A stretch of DNA of 64,000 bases, taken from Amoebidium appalachense (taxonomy: Eukaryota; Ichthyosporea). The position numbers and the translations under genes are program-made. The notes beneath the pieces are model-generated. The model saw only the letters and a program-made list of their open reading frames with translations, did not search any database and was not told the DNA's origin. Positions 30,569 to 55,126 of this stretch are shown piece by piece; the first letter of the stretch is position 1, and the number at the start of each line of letters is the position of its first letter. The stretch spans positions 4,340,001-4,404,000 of the forward strand of contig CAVNZM010000013.1 of NCBI GenBank assembly GCA_963693365.1, given 5' to 3'.

Positions 30569-31284
30569 CGAGAGCGAGAGAGAAAAAGAAATTGAGAGAA
30601 AGAAGGTGGGAAAGATGGAGGGAGAGGGGTAAGAGGGAGGGAGATAAGGGGGAGGTTGGAGGGGGGGGGGGGGGGGGGGGGGGGGTCCCGTGGAGGGGTA
30701 GGGGCGGGGTGGGGGGTGGGTGCCACGCTCGGGGGGGGGGGGGGGGGGGGGGGGGGGGAGGGGGGGAGAAAGTACGGTTGGGGGGAGAGTGCACGTTGTG
30801 CATGCAAAATGCCTGAAGACTCCAATGTTTAGGCGTGGAAATGGTTGTGGAATGTTTCGTAATAGACTTGTCACACCTCCACACACGTGTGTCACTGCGC
30901 AGAACGAAACTAGGACGGACGTTGGCCAGAGCGGGGGGCCTGCGAGGAGCTACGGAGAGGAAAAGAGCGAGGGGCCAATGAGGAGAGGGTGTGGCGGGCC
31001 CGGGGACCGGAGGGGAGGGTAGTGTGATTTAGCATACCACAGCGTGAGGAGGATTTAGCATACCACAGTATATTATGAAAAGGCACAACGAAAAGCAGAG
31101 TAAGTGGCAAAAAGTGTGCGCATGCAGAGGTTTTGCAGCACAAAATAAACTATATATCGTAATGGGAGTTACAGGGAGGTGCGAGGGGAGGGGGGGGGGA
31201 GGGGGGGGGGGGGGGGGGGGAGGGGGTTAAAAGGATATAGGGGTGGGTGGGTGGGTGGGGCTGGGAAAAGAGGGATAGGGACGG

Positions 31285-31315
<31 letters not shown>

Positions 31316-32328
31316 AAAGGGGGAGGGGGGAGGGGGGGAGAGGGGAGGCACCTCTGTTGAAAAGGGGCGTTGTATGGGATAAAAGGCTCTGTAAGTGGTG
31401 GGGAGTAGAAGGGACCGGCGAGTGAGAGTTGCAGTAAAACTCATAGCGGTTGTGAGGGGAAATGAGAAGGTTGCTGGAAAAAAAAAATGGAAAGGCTACA
31501 TATCTCCCTATACTTTTGTGGGGTCAAAGGCATTGAGACGTTATTTCTTTTGATTTTAATATAGTGTATCTATTCAACAGATTGTTGCCTTACTTCACAC
31601 GGGCATTTGTTGTATTTAAAACAGGCAAAATTGGTTTGTAGTGTAGTCAAGGCACTTCGTTATACTTGCTGTTTAGTATAATGCAGTACACAAACTTTCA
31701 AGTTTGACGCTGCGTGAGTGGAGGGGTAGCTACTGGGTCGTCAAGGAGCTTTCCTTGTGGCTGCCGGCGCCGTGCTTACAGCCTTCAGCAGTATGGCAAT
31801 GACTGGGTTTGCTTGCATGCATTCTGTAGTTGTGTTTTCCTGTGTGTCCTGCCACAACTAGGCCACCTTGTCAAAGAGTTAGAGACAGCTTCTGCGGGTT
31901 TTCTAGGGGACGGGCCCGTGGGGATTGTTTTCTCGCTCGGATTTGGTCTGCATTGCTCTTTAAAAGGCTGACTTGCTTGCTGTGCCCCGGTAGGTTTGAG
32001 GGGGGCCTGTTGGGGGGCAGCAGTAATGATGTCTTCTTGCGGAGTGTGGCCTGGTCATCATCGCTGCATATGACTAGTTGGAGCAAACTAGTTTCACGCA
32101 TACACGTGCACTTGTACCTTTGCCCGCTGGTGTCCTTTGGTCACTTGTTGTTTTATTTTTTATTTCATCGCTGTGGCTCTTTCGAAGTCGGTTATTTTGG
32201 TGGTCATGTAGCCTGTGGCTGCACGTTACCTTCATATCCACTGGACCCCTGATCAATAAATCCCAGTCAAGAGAAAAAAAGTTTGACGACCCATATTAAA
32301 ACCCCACTAGTCTACAGCAACTTCAAAA

Positions 32329-32360
32329 CCAATCAGCAGCTTTCTTATTTAACCAATCAG
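32329..32360 (+). promoter_or_regulatory. Twin CCAAT boxes
   Basis: CCAATCAG occurs at 32329-32336 and 32353-32360, 24 bases apart, the consensus bound by NF-Y. They lie just upstream of an E2F site and a TATA motif. Confidence 0.6.
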
Positions 32361-32377
32361 GTAGCTGATTTTCGGTT

Positions 32378-32389
32378 TTTGGCGCGAAA
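32378..32389 (+). promoter_or_regulatory. Consensus E2F/DP site
   Basis: TTTGGCGCGAAA is a match to the E2F consensus TTTSSCGCSAAA. A second, weaker match GGCGCGGAAA lies at 32445-32454. With the CCAAT pair upstream and TATATAAGG downstream, this resembles a cell-cycle-regulated promoter. Occupancy is inferred. Confidence 0.6.
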
Positions 32390-32497
32390 CCATCCCAGCC
32401 TGCCCCTCTCTCTCGATGCTCCAAAGTCAAGCGAAAGGTGGCAAGGCGCGGAAATGCTTGGGGGCTTGCATTAAACTTCTCTGACTCCAACAAACGA

Positions 32498-32506
32498 TAT
32501 ATAAGG
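32498..32506 (+). promoter_or_regulatory. TATA box candidate
   Basis: TATATAAGG lies about 300 bases before the SANT/PHD start codon and downstream of the CCAAT/E2F motifs, in the correct order for a core promoter. Transcription would start near 32530, leaving a 5' leader of about 270 bases. Confidence 0.55.
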
Positions 32507-32801
32507 GGAAAGGGGAACTTCAAGTCTATTCCATATACGCTTTTCTCGCTCTTTATTCCTTCTTCTCGAACGCGAAGTGTTCCTTCCTTGTAGACACAGC
32601 TCTTACAGTAGGTTCTTGGAAACAAAGCTTTGTCGTTGTCGCGGTCGTCGCTACATAGGTAACAAACAAGCAAGAGAGAAAAAAAACACATGATATCTTG
32701 TCCAAATATCATATCTTATATAGAGGTGCGCTATACATTTTGAGCATCTTCCACACACTCCTTCCCTCGCCACCACCCTCAGTTTTGCGCAAAACAGCAA
32801 C

Positions 32802-41947
<9,146 letters not shown>

Positions 41948-41997
41948 AAGTGTGTGGAAGGGGCACCACACGTGCACATGTGTGTGTGTGTGTGTGT

Positions 41998-42044
<47 letters not shown>

Positions 42045-42325
42045 CATGGGTTTGCGTGTGTGCGTATATTTGCATGTGTTTTGTATGTTTGCGTGTTGTC
42101 TGTATGCATGCACCTGTACACCCCCCTATGTACGACACTTTTGGTGAATGACCTTTGTTATTTGGGTTTAAACCTTCAGAAAGCTTTGTCGTAGTAGTTT
42201 TTCTCGTTTTTTTTTTCCGAAGTTGGGATAGCCTTGTGCGTGTTTAGTCACCCTGTTGCATTTTGTCATGTGTATCCATACATTCCTTCCGTGCAACTGT
42301 ACCTGCATTCTTACAGTTCTTCACT

Positions 42326-42425
42326 TAAAAGGGTAAGAAGTCATCCTGATAGACCCTGTAAATCCGTTTCTAACATAAAAGGGTAAGAAGTCATACTGAA
42401 AGACCCTGTAAATCCGTTCCTAACA
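42326..42425 (+). repeat. 50-bp tandem duplication
   Basis: taaaagggtaagaagtcatc... (42326-42375) is repeated at 42376-42425 with about four substitutions. It lies 380 bases past the SANT/PHD stop. Confidence 0.93.
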
Positions 42426-42771
42426 ACGTAATTCCGGGGGAAGCTTCTTGCAATACTTGCATGTTTTTCGCTCCGAAATTTTGGTATATCTTTGTTTGTG
42501 TTGCAGTGACAGGTCGTAACCCAAATGTCTCACCCATACATACACGGGTTCACTCGGCACACATCTCAAGTAAAGTGGCCACACGCCAATACGGAAAAGA
42601 AGATACTATGTGACAATGGGCCCGGAGTATGTCTGTACATAACAGTGTCACCGTGCGCACACACACACACACACGTACGTGTGTTACAATAACACGCAGA
42701 CACAGACACACGCACGCGCACACGCACACACACATGCACACGCACGCTCTTGCACACACACAGACAAACCC

Positions 42772-42879
<108 letters not shown>

Positions 42880-42894
42880 CCCCCCCCCTCAGAG

Positions 42895-42942
<48 letters not shown>

Positions 42943-43861
42943 TAGCTAGATCTATCTCTGTCCTTGCGCGTGTCCGAGTATTCTCACAACTATAATAATC
43001 CCCGCACGACGGACACACACCTGGCAAGGACCCACTCACTGAGTTTACTCGTGCTATCCGATTCATTCCGATCCTCCGAAGTTGTCATTCACGGCGATCA
43101 TGAACGCTCCTCATCTCTCCTGTCCTCCCACAGCCATGGTGACCACCGCTCTGTGCTCTTTTGCCGGATACTGGCTTCGGAATTCCCCCCTGGGTCCTCC
43201 CCTCCCTCCCGGCTAGCTACCCTAGGCCTCCTCTCTCCTTCTGGGGCATGCACGGTGATGCATGCGCCTCTCTAGCAGAACATTTTTACACGTACACAGG
43301 CAAACGCAGACACGCACGTGCAGAGACAGCCACACACACGTGCGCGTACACCATACACACGCACGCTTGCGAACGCACACGCATTTACTGCACATCTACA
43401 TACAACCACATACACGTGTCAGTGTACGTGTCACGTTCCTGTGGCGCGTACACCACACGCACGCATGCTTACAACACACACACACACCGTGACAAACAAA
43501 CGTAAACACACACGCACGCGCGCACGCACGCACGCACGCACGCACTCACGCCGGCGCCTGGGACGCACACCAGCTTGTTCATGAAGCAGGCAACGGTTCA
43601 CTTTTCTGTTCCCGCCCGCACAGTAATTGGTGTACAGCGCACCCTTCCTTGTTTGTAATTGGAGGAATAAAAGTCACTCAGATATAACCAAACATGGTTT
43701 GATCTCTAGCTTCTTGATTGGGTGGATAAACATAAGAGGGACCGGCGCTGCAGACTTGACAAGTTGACGTCGGAGGCGGAGGCACACAAGCATGTCTCCT
43801 ATACGTGAAACGATACATCATATGCAAATAATAGTTATAATAAGTATATTGCACCGGTAGA

Positions 43862-44557
43862 ATGATATTACAACTATCACTTCTGGCTCTTTCGGCCGCC
43901 GTTTCACATGCAACACGTGCAATGACAGGCAACCCAACCCCCATCTACCCAAGCACACACACAGTTCTCACAACGTACTACCCAACACAAACAGACTATC
44001 CTATTCCGAAAACCACGTACAACATTACCGTAACAACAACCATTAACCCAACCGACCCACCCGATTATTGCCAAGGGGGGATCGTTTTTCAGGTGGATGG
44101 GAACTACACGTCACCCACAATTGTCGGACTATTTCTCGCAAAAGGTGCAGCCATTGCAAGGATTAACATGAATCAATACCTGGTTTTGGACGCACAGTTC
44201 GATGTCAACTCATTGTCATCAACAATCACAACGCTCGTGTGCAACAAGGAAGCATATGAAGAAACACTCTTTTCCTTCACGCACGCTCCGGCCGAATGGG
44301 CAATGATAGGGGATCTTTGCAACCACCTCATTCCGGCGCAAGGTACATCTGTCGAATTATGCACGGGATGTCTCGACGGTACATTTCTCGTTGTGGGCCA
44401 ATGTGCTCCATGCACCCCATTGCCGTCGGGAAAAACATGTGCGGATGGTGAGCTACTGGTTTGTAGCACACCTTCGGATTCCCAATGCACCGATATGACA
44501 GCAGGCCTTGTCCCTAATTCTTCTGCATCTTCAAAGTGCAGTCGCGGTACTGTTTAG
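43862..44557 (+). CDS. Secreted cysteine-rich protein, unknown function
   Basis: A single open frame of 231 codons. MILQLSLLALSAAVSHATRA is a signal peptide with probable cleavage near residue 15-19. Residues 21-70 are Thr/Pro/Tyr-rich with sequons (Asn-Ile-Thr, Asn-Tyr-Thr) and suggest an O-glycosylated stalk. Residues 75-165 form a mixed domain, and the C-terminal 75 residues have closely spaced cysteines (ELCTGCLDGTF, GQCAPC, KTCADGELLVC, SQCTD) resembling TNFR/EGF-like or ephrin-receptor-type cysteine-rich modules. There is no C-terminal hydrophobic anchor, so secretion is likely. The frame could instead stop early at a donor (CGCG|gtactg near 44547) and continue in exons I cannot find. 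Base composition is normal, unlike the flanking simple sequence, which supports a real gene. Confidence 0.72.
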   Translation: MILQLSLLALSAAVSHATRAMTGNPTPIYPSTHTVLTTYYPTQTDYPIPKTTYNITVTTTINPTDPPDYCQGGIVFQVDGNYTSPTIVGLFLAKGAAIARINMNQYLVLDAQFDVNSLSSTITTLVCNKEAYEETLFSFTHAPAEWAMIGDLCNHLIPAQGTSVELCTGCLDGTFLVVGQCAPCTPLPSGKTCADGELLVCSTPSDSQCTDMTAGLVPNSSASSKCSRGTV

Positions 44558-45372
44558 TTTCACTTTTTTTTGGGAAGGTTAGCCGAACGCAAAAGGGTGG
44601 AAGGGTTCTTTAGATTTTGCGATGCGTGTTGCCTTTCTTGTGCTCTTCTTTTCTTCTTTTCTGCTGGCAAGAGTTATTTACTGTGATAATGATTGATCCT
44701 TAGTAGAAACCGTTTTCCATGTCAATGGATATCAGTTTTGAAACACAGCAGATGCAAACATCCCGAAGGACCCAAAGGTAGCCAGCCATATCAGGACACT
44801 GTGAAGATACTGTAGATATGAAGAACTTATGCATGTTGTTGCCATTTATTTTAGAACACGGCCCGTGAACTTGCAATGTCAGTGTGATGTTTTTTTTTGG
44901 AAGTTGCAGAAACCACTACAATGGTAAGCACCGGTTGCCGCGGTGTGCACAGCAATCAAGAGAGAACCCTTTTGAGAGCAATGTGATCTACATAGAGGTC
45001 GAGATCTTTGAAGCACACCACCTTTTCCCCCTGATTAATAGAATGCTACGCTGATTACAATCGTTTTGGCAGGCAAACTTTGCCTAGGAAAAAGAAACTG
45101 TACATGTGATACCAACAGATATCCTTTCCTCCACACGACATTCGCGGCTGCACACCCGTGTAGACGTCCGTCTGCGAGTACACATACACGCACATGCGCA
45201 CACACGCGCGCACACACACATACACACCCACGTGCGCGCAAGGGACACGTACAGCCCAGTCCCTCGTCTCCCGTTCCCGACACACACACACACACACGCA
45301 CACGCACATGCGCACGCACACGTGCCTAGTTGCGCAGTTTTACGGATACGCATACCCTCTTCCCCCCCCCCC

Positions 45373-45411
<39 letters not shown>

Positions 45412-46232
45412 CTTCCGGGATCCCGCCTCCTCCTCCTCCTCCTCCCACCAGCGCAAGTATGTGCCGCTGTCAGAGACTGTTGATATTTTGGTGGTGGTTG
45501 TGTGTGTGTCTGTGTATGTGCGTGTTGAAGGGGGCAGGGAAGGGGGGAGGGGGGGGGAGGGGGGGGGAAGCGGAGAGCGCTAGTCCGCCGCGATGGCTCG
45601 AGCCGTCGGGCTTCCTCGATGGTGTCTTACAAGACACTCGAATATATCATGTCCTTCTTCGCCGAGCAGTTGCTCGCGCAGATCTCGCAAGCTCAAGGCG
45701 GAAAAAAAAAAACAAAAAAAAAAAACTGGATGAATATCTCAAGGGGGAGTTAGTTGTGCTGTGTGACACTCTACGACGTGGCGGGGTCTCAAGGCTTTGT
45801 CACTAACAGAAACACATGTAGCACATTCCCCCCGGGTGCCACAGCGTCTTCCTCGTTAATCGATAAGAGAAGCCAATAACGCGGACTCGATACCATCGAG
45901 GGGAGGGGGCATTTTTTCCGAGCAGCTCGGCTCCTCCCGAGTCGACGTCACGGGCCGTTTCAAATGCATATATGGGCTCCAAGGTACGGTAGCCGTAAAG
46001 CATTTCGGATCCTAGCGGAGAAACGACTGTGAGTTGAGTTGCTTGAATATTACATAGGAATTAACACGACACAATAACACAAGCACTCACAAGGCTTCTA
46101 AAGCCAAAGCAGAAACCTGTTGTTTTCCACAGAACATGAGCCGAATCCCACGCTTATGAGTCCCCTTCTGCTCCTCCTCTCCCTCCAGCCCAGGCCACAT
46201 CTCTGTCTTTTTTCTCATCACAATCTGACAAA
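44558..46232. other. Intergenic region upstream of the KCTD gene
   Basis: Unique sequence to about 45170, then CA/CG-rich and C-rich blocks. A possible small exon lies at 45452-45490, with a good pyrimidine tract, reading Arg-Lys-Tyr-Val-Pro-Leu-Ser-Glu-Thr-Val. A short amphipathic frame at 45604-45690 cannot be tied to a gene. Confidence 0.45.
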
Positions 46233-46610
46233 ATGCACCTGCACAAGGCCGTACCAGTGCATCTCAACGTAGGCGGCAAGCACTACGAAACTACCACCCA
46301 TACCCTTTTCAACGTGCACGGTACCATCTTCCACGACCTTTTAGAAGACGGACGTGGCACAGCTGAAAACCCCATCTTCATCGATCGTGACGGCGAGCTC
46401 TTCGAACATGTGCTCAATTACATGCGTGACCCTGCCAATGACGTTGTTTGTGCCAGTTTGACCGCCCTTCCTAAAGCGACCAAGCTGGGTGTTGTTGCCG
46501 AGGCCCACTTCTACAAGATCCACGGGTTGGTGACTTTGCTGAATTCGGAGCTCCCTGCCATGAGCTCCCATGGAAAAGTCTGGTCTGGTCTTCCGACTAG
46601 CGGGCCTTAG
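46233..46610 (+). CDS. KCTD-type BTB (T1) domain protein
   Basis: A 125-residue protein consisting almost entirely of a potassium-channel tetramerisation (T1/BTB) domain. VHLNVGGKHYETTTHTLFN is the diagnostic N-terminal strand and helix. FHDLLEDGRG, IFIDRDGELFEHVLNYMRD and the final helix (KLGVVAEAHFYKIHGLVTLL) follow with normal spacing. KCTD proteins assemble as pentamers or tetramers and mostly act as cullin-3 ubiquitin-ligase adaptors or G-beta-gamma partners; they are not channels. There is no additional C-terminal domain beyond 20 residues, so it is among the shortest members. It is a single exon, with good acceptor-like sites upstream (near 46131 and 46192) suggesting a spliced 5' leader. 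Confidence 0.92.
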   Translation: MHLHKAVPVHLNVGGKHYETTTHTLFNVHGTIFHDLLEDGRGTAENPIFIDRDGELFEHVLNYMRDPANDVVCASLTALPKATKLGVVAEAHFYKIHGLVTLLNSELPAMSSHGKVWSGLPTSGP

Positions 46611-47340
46611 ATGCAAACCCACCTCCCCCCTTCCCCTCCCCTCTCCCCCCCCCCCCCCCCCAGCCCCCGCCCCCCCGCGCGCAGTTGTTTCTTTCTACAA
46701 CTCTGAATTCTCTTATCTACAAAGCATTTCGGGCTCATCCCACCTCTCCTCGATCTTTCCTCTCGTTTCCCAGCATCTTCGTCTGACACCATCCCTTCTT
46801 TAGTAGGTGCCTTTAGGCTTAATAGCGCCCGGCCTGCATCTTGCACTGTATACCATGGGTAATAACTCACGAGTAGTTTCTTTAGTATTAGAAATAACGT
46901 TGTTCAGTAGTAGAATGAAGCGTAATGCCGTGGAGATTTATGGGGTCTCATACGATGGCATTTAGTCACTTTATAGTCACCTCATGTACCTGTAACCCAA
47001 CTAAAAATAACGTGTGATTCCCTAAAATGAAAGGGTTTTATTCCATTTATGCATGCTTATCTTTACCTAATCACATCCTGGGCCGTGTGTTGTGGCCTTG
47101 CAAAGCGAGTGCTTGGAGACTATGAGCAGACACGAAGGGGGTGTGGCTGTGGGTAGGGATAAGTGGGTGGAAGTGTGAGAGATGAACTAGGAGTGGCCGG
47201 GGGGAGGGGGGGGGGGGGGGGGGGGGCGCCTCCGGAAGGGGGGGGGGGGGGGGGGGGGGGAGGGAGGGGGATCGGTCATGATAAGCGAAGCTTTGGATCC
47301 GGACTTGCAAGTTCTAGGGGACGGGGGTGAGGGTAGGGGG

Positions 47341-47385
<45 letters not shown>

Positions 47386-47966
47386 CTCACGGATGTGCAC
47401 CCCCAGGCTGGCAGACCATCGCAAGTGATGGGCTATATCAGGGGAGTTAGTGTTTGTGTGTATACCACCTACCCCACAGGCAACCTCAGGGCCCGTTCTG
47501 ACCTACCCTCGTTGAAATCTCATTCATTACTGTACCAGTTTCGAAGATAGCTCGAGGCCCCCTCCCGGGCCGGCGAGCCGGCGCAACTGGTTCATGCAAT
47601 GATCATGAATTCGAAACGGTCAAATGACACTTGGGTAACGTTCGAGGAACCACTGTCTGCTTCAGCCGGGGCCTGAGGCCTTCCTTGTCTACGTGTGCTG
47701 CTCAGATACAGCGCGTCGACTCCCGGACACACGTGTTTATGGTCCTACTGCAACAATGGTGCCTTTGAGAGCCAAGTTTCCCGGTGCTTGAGCTGCCGAC
47801 ATACCCCATTCCAACTTGCTGGACGTTAGCTTTTGTCTGGTGTGTTCTAGTTCTAGTTATCACAAATTCCGAAGCGCTTGAAGTCTTGGCGTTTCTCAGA
47901 ACAAGTCCTACTCTTTCCATTCTCTCCCGTTCTCTTCCTTTAATAGTTGCGGAGGGAACGCACAAC
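46611..47966. other. Intergenic region between KCTD and VLRF1 genes
   Basis: It contains a C tract after the KCTD stop, AT-rich unique sequence (46680-47100), two poly(G) tracts (47199-47226 and 47350-47385) and unique sequence to 47966. A tRNA-like box A/B arrangement near 47583-47620 does not fold convincingly. An acceptor-like ctttaatag at 47938-47946 could mark an upstream exon of the next gene. Confidence 0.5.
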
Positions 47967-48695
47967 ATGGCAGCTGTACATCCAGAAAACGAAACAGCAG
48001 CGTGCTTGGTGGAGAAGGGGAGGCCAACAAGGGCGCAGCTGCACGTGTGGGTACAATCGGTCCAGGCAAAAACGGTGGCAAAGGCAAGGGCCGAAGAGGT
48101 TTCAGTGGTTGAGGTGTGTGAAAAGGGGACACATTTCCTTGTTTTTGAGACTGAACTTACGGAGGTGAGAATGAGGATAGTCCGAGATTGGGTTAGTGGT
48201 GGTCAGATGCCGGGGTTGAAAGAGGCACATGACGGGCTAAGGGCGCTGGTTGAACTGAAAGCAGGGTTTATGTGGGCTGTTTTTCTTGTAAGTGGAGGCT
48301 ATTTTAGTGGCGGGATCGTGGAAAATGGAAATTTTAAACAGCACAAATCCTTTCATTTGTACATGCCTGATTTCAAGAAGGGACGGAAAGATAGGAGCAA
48401 TCACTCGTCATCCTCGGGTCTCAGGGTTGAAATGAAAACGAAATTCAAGCAGCGACTTGAGGGAATTTTGGGAGAATGGGGCCCGCTGATTGCTAACTGT
48501 CAGTTTCTTTTCTGTTATTGTCCAGGTGAAAACATTAATCTTCTTTCACCATGGGTGACTAGGAATGATACTCGCTATAGGAGTATAAGCTCAAGGATTA
48601 GCAATGCATCATACCAAGAGCTAACAAGGATAGTTGCTGTTTTGGGCTCGGTGCATTTAATCCAGCAGCACGCGCCTGAACCGAATAAAGAGTGA
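47967..48695 (+). CDS. Divergent VLRF1 (Vms1/ANKZF1-like release factor) domain protein
   Basis: The 242-residue product resembles the VLRF1 domain of Vms1/ANKZF1, which cleaves peptidyl-tRNA on stalled 60S subunits in ribosome quality control. Visible landmarks are FLVSGGYFSGGIVENGNFKQ (family pattern .L.AGG.FAGA.F.G), HKSFHLYMPDFKKGRK (family HKTFHRY..R.K.G), a helix through LEGILGEW, and NDTRYRSISSRISNASYQEL (family DxRxRxIPxxTRRxTFxE). The loop that normally carries the catalytic Gln, the Ser-Ala-Gly motif and RRYNE is shortened to KDRSNHSSSSGLRVEMK and has no Gln. The N-terminal zinc finger, ankyrin repeats and p97-binding motif are absent. The start is the first ATG in a frame open back to 47784; an upstream exon is possible. 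AATAAA overlaps the end of the frame just before the stop. Confidence 0.62.
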   Translation: MAAVHPENETAACLVEKGRPTRAQLHVWVQSVQAKTVAKARAEEVSVVEVCEKGTHFLVFETELTEVRMRIVRDWVSGGQMPGLKEAHDGLRALVELKAGFMWAVFLVSGGYFSGGIVENGNFKQHKSFHLYMPDFKKGRKDRSNHSSSSGLRVEMKTKFKQRLEGILGEWGPLIANCQFLFCYCPGENINLLSPWVTRNDTRYRSISSRISNASYQELTRIVAVLGSVHLIQQHAPEPNKE

Positions 48696-49206
48696 CTAGA
48701 AGAGCGAGTTTCTTGCCGTTCAAGAAAGTTGGGTGTTGGGAGTATTTATCATCGCTCACCAACATACACACACTTTTGCAACTTTCACATAAACCGTGAC
48801 CACAGCCTTACGTGTACACTAAAGCGGTGTGTGTGTGTGTGCGCCGGGGGGGGGGGGAGGGGGGGGGGGGGGGAGGGGGGGGGGGGCTGCTCGGGCCCCC
48901 TACACACCACACACACACACACGCACCCTGCATCCGTTTGCCCCCTTATCACCCCCCCCCCCCCCCCCCCGCCCTTCCTCCACCACCACTTGGTCCACCA
49001 CCACCACCGGGCCATGCCTGTATACCAGCTCCGTAAACCAAAACACACACACACATACACATTCACACATGCACACGTAAGGCTTACACGCGCACACAAC
49101 ACACACACGCGTACACACACACACACACACACACACGTGACACATACCACACACACGTGACTCACAGACACACGAACACATGCTCGCACGCACACCTCTA
49201 TCTCCT

Positions 49207-49244
<38 letters not shown>

Positions 49245-50591
49245 CGTTGGCTCCACAACTACCACCCTAACCACCTTTGCATCCACGCATGTGGCACCTG
49301 TTTCAGGTACATCAACGCTTATAATTTTAGTAACCATATTTTTGTGCCAGCACAGATGGTTATTTTGTGTTCTGTTATTATTGTGAGCATAGACAAGACT
49401 CGTGAGTAAGTACCCTAGCGTCCAGGTATGTAGACAAGACTAAAGGGGCGTGGACTCGCCGTGGAGCCTACCACATACTGAGGTAGTGCCTCATTTTCCT
49501 TCCTACCTCAACAGAAATGTCTCGCTAGTAATGCGGACAATGCTTATCTGTGTACGCGAAGTGACTGCTGCGAAGAAGGAAGGCTGCGAAGAAAAAGACT
49601 GCGGGCTGCGAAGAAGGAAGGAAAAATCGATAGCTCACTGTGCTGGCCGGCCTGCCACGCCTACTGCGCATGCGGAAACTGCAGAAGTCGATGGTGATAA
49701 GGGTGTGAAATTATTTGCCCGTTCTGGCGGGCCCAGAACTTGCCCGCTTTGAGCTTTGGCAAAATCTCTTGCGAGAGGGCAAACAAACAACGGTGTGAGG
49801 GTATACTGTAGGGCCATGTAAATCTATCCCAAACAACTGCCTATCTATCCCAACGCACTATCCTAGATCTCTCCCAAAGTGACCTAACTATCATAGATTC
49901 TATCCCGGATAATCCTTTTCTCTTGACTGGATTTGCACTCAAAATGTGCCTAGATATCCCGACGATCTATCCCGAGGAGCCCCATCTATCACGAGATATA
50001 TCATATTCGACCGGGATAGTTAGGCGATTCTAGGAGAAAAATTTTCTTTTGACTCGGATCAATAAAACCGAAGTTTTTTATTGTCTTCTACGGGTGTCTG
50101 CTACACTGGCTGGCAATGTGACCACTTTAGACTTTTTGTTGAATTCTGTTGGTGTGAAAAAGGGTTAAAAGTAAAAGGAAAAAAGTTTTTATTGTCTTCT
50201 CAGTATGCCGTGCATACTTGCATAATCTTTCCGTCGAATAAATCCAGTCAAAAGAAAAAAAATTACTCACGTACGCGTCCATTCTCCATACACACTGTAC
50301 CGTTCTATCGATAACAAATACTACGCTGTTGACACTCGGCGGCCAGTTTGCTAATATGTGGTAGCTAGGCTAGTTCGCAAGTTGCAACCGAGGGAGCGAA
50401 GTCAGTTTTTATTTTTTAAGTAAGCTCAGGTAGTAATCAATGCCTTTCCTTCTAACTTGAGCAAGAGCGGAGTTACGAAAGAACAGCCGTTTTATTCGTC
50501 ATAGTGGAACCTTTGAAAACCCACACACACACACACTTGAGCGCGCTGGGAGGCTAGGGCTACTAATTATAGCCGCACGACGTATAATAAA
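48696..50591. other. Intergenic region after the VLRF1 gene
   Basis: It has G, C and CA-rich blocks to 49240, then unique sequence. A small tandem repeat (gctgcgaagaaggaag) occurs near 49567-49622. A region rich in ctatccc words lies at 49825-50010. The motif ttctcttgactggattt at 49916 recurs inverted at 50238-50256 and inverted again at 32254-32276, suggesting ends of a small element. Confidence 0.45.
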
Positions 50592-54169
<3,578 letters not shown>

Positions 54170-54179
54170 TTGGCTTTTT

Positions 54180-54210
<31 letters not shown>

Positions 54211-55085
54211 GGGGGGAGGGGGGAGAGGGGGGGGGAGAGGGGGAGAGGGGGCATAACAGAGGTGCTTTATGGGCCCAGCTGCAGTGGTACTATGGGGCAT
54301 GAAAGATATCATTTGATCGTGCTTATTCACATGTGTGCCTGTGTGCCTGTGTGCCTGCCTGCTTGCGTGCATGCTGGGAGAACTGGTGTGGGTCTTTGTT
54401 CGAGCAAGTGCGTATGACGGGCGGATGGGGGGAGGGGGATGGGGGGGGGGAAAGGGGGGGAGGGGGGGGGGACGGGGGGGAAGCATTGTGAGGGTGTTCC
54501 ATAAGGGTACTGAGACTGTGGAATAACTGGTGAAATGTGTGATGTGATTGTGCTTGTTCGCATGTCTTCCTGCCTGCCTGCCTGCCTGCCTGCCTGTGGC
54601 ATGTGTGCATGTGGGGTGAATTCGTTCGGGCCTTTGTGGCCCAGGGCCCCTGGTGTGCGTGTGGGGCGGAAGAATGGGGCAGGGGGGGGGGGGGGGGGGG
54701 GGGGGAGGGGGGGGGGGGGGAGGAGGGGAGTATTATCTTGAACTTCTTATCCTCTTCAAAGTGATGTGCTACGAACTTTAAAGCCCTTTTGTGGCCCTGG
54801 CGAGTTTATTATGGCGTGAAAAGTCGTATGGCCAATCAGACTATTTAGCTGCCTTTACTGAATGAAAGCCATGATCAAACTAGTTTAAAGGAACTCGCTA
54901 GGTCGCCCACAGAGCTAAGTTAGCTCCCTAATGAACTCCTTAAGTCAGGCTATTAATAACCAAACTTGGTTGTGGATATGCGTGTGTGTGTGCATGTCGG
55001 CGCGCAGGTGTGCTTTTGTGTGTGTGTGTGTGTGAGTGAGTGAGTGTGTGTGTGTCTGTGTGTGTGTACTGGAGGAAGGGATGAT

Positions 55086-55126
<41 letters not shown>

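Larger units (their letters stand above)
29974..32801. other. Divergent intergenic region between FKBP12 and the SANT/PHD gene
   Basis: It begins with (GT)n and G-rich purine tracts (29985-30780 and 31170-31350), including a (GA)n run near 30537-30580. Two frames at 31714-31971 and 31830-32252 have no recognisable family or splice context. A short duplication (gatttagcataccacag) occurs at 31029 and 31053. The right 500 bases form a well-marked promoter for the SANT/PHD gene. Confidence 0.5.

Noticed and set aside
31714-32252. Two overlapping plus-strand frames of 85 and 140 codons
   Set aside because: No recognisable family, Cys-rich random composition, no supporting splice sites, and they overlap in different frames upstream of a clear promoter.
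42964-43275. 103-codon frame with His-Gly-Asp-His repeats
   Set aside because: The repeat is a short imperfect DNA duplication; no signal peptide, domain or splice evidence.
47575-47625. tRNA-like box A (ggcgcaactggtt) and box B (attcgaaac)
   Set aside because: No acceptor stem or anticodon arm can be folded, so it is not a tRNA gene; a tRNA-derived SINE remnant is possible but unsupported.
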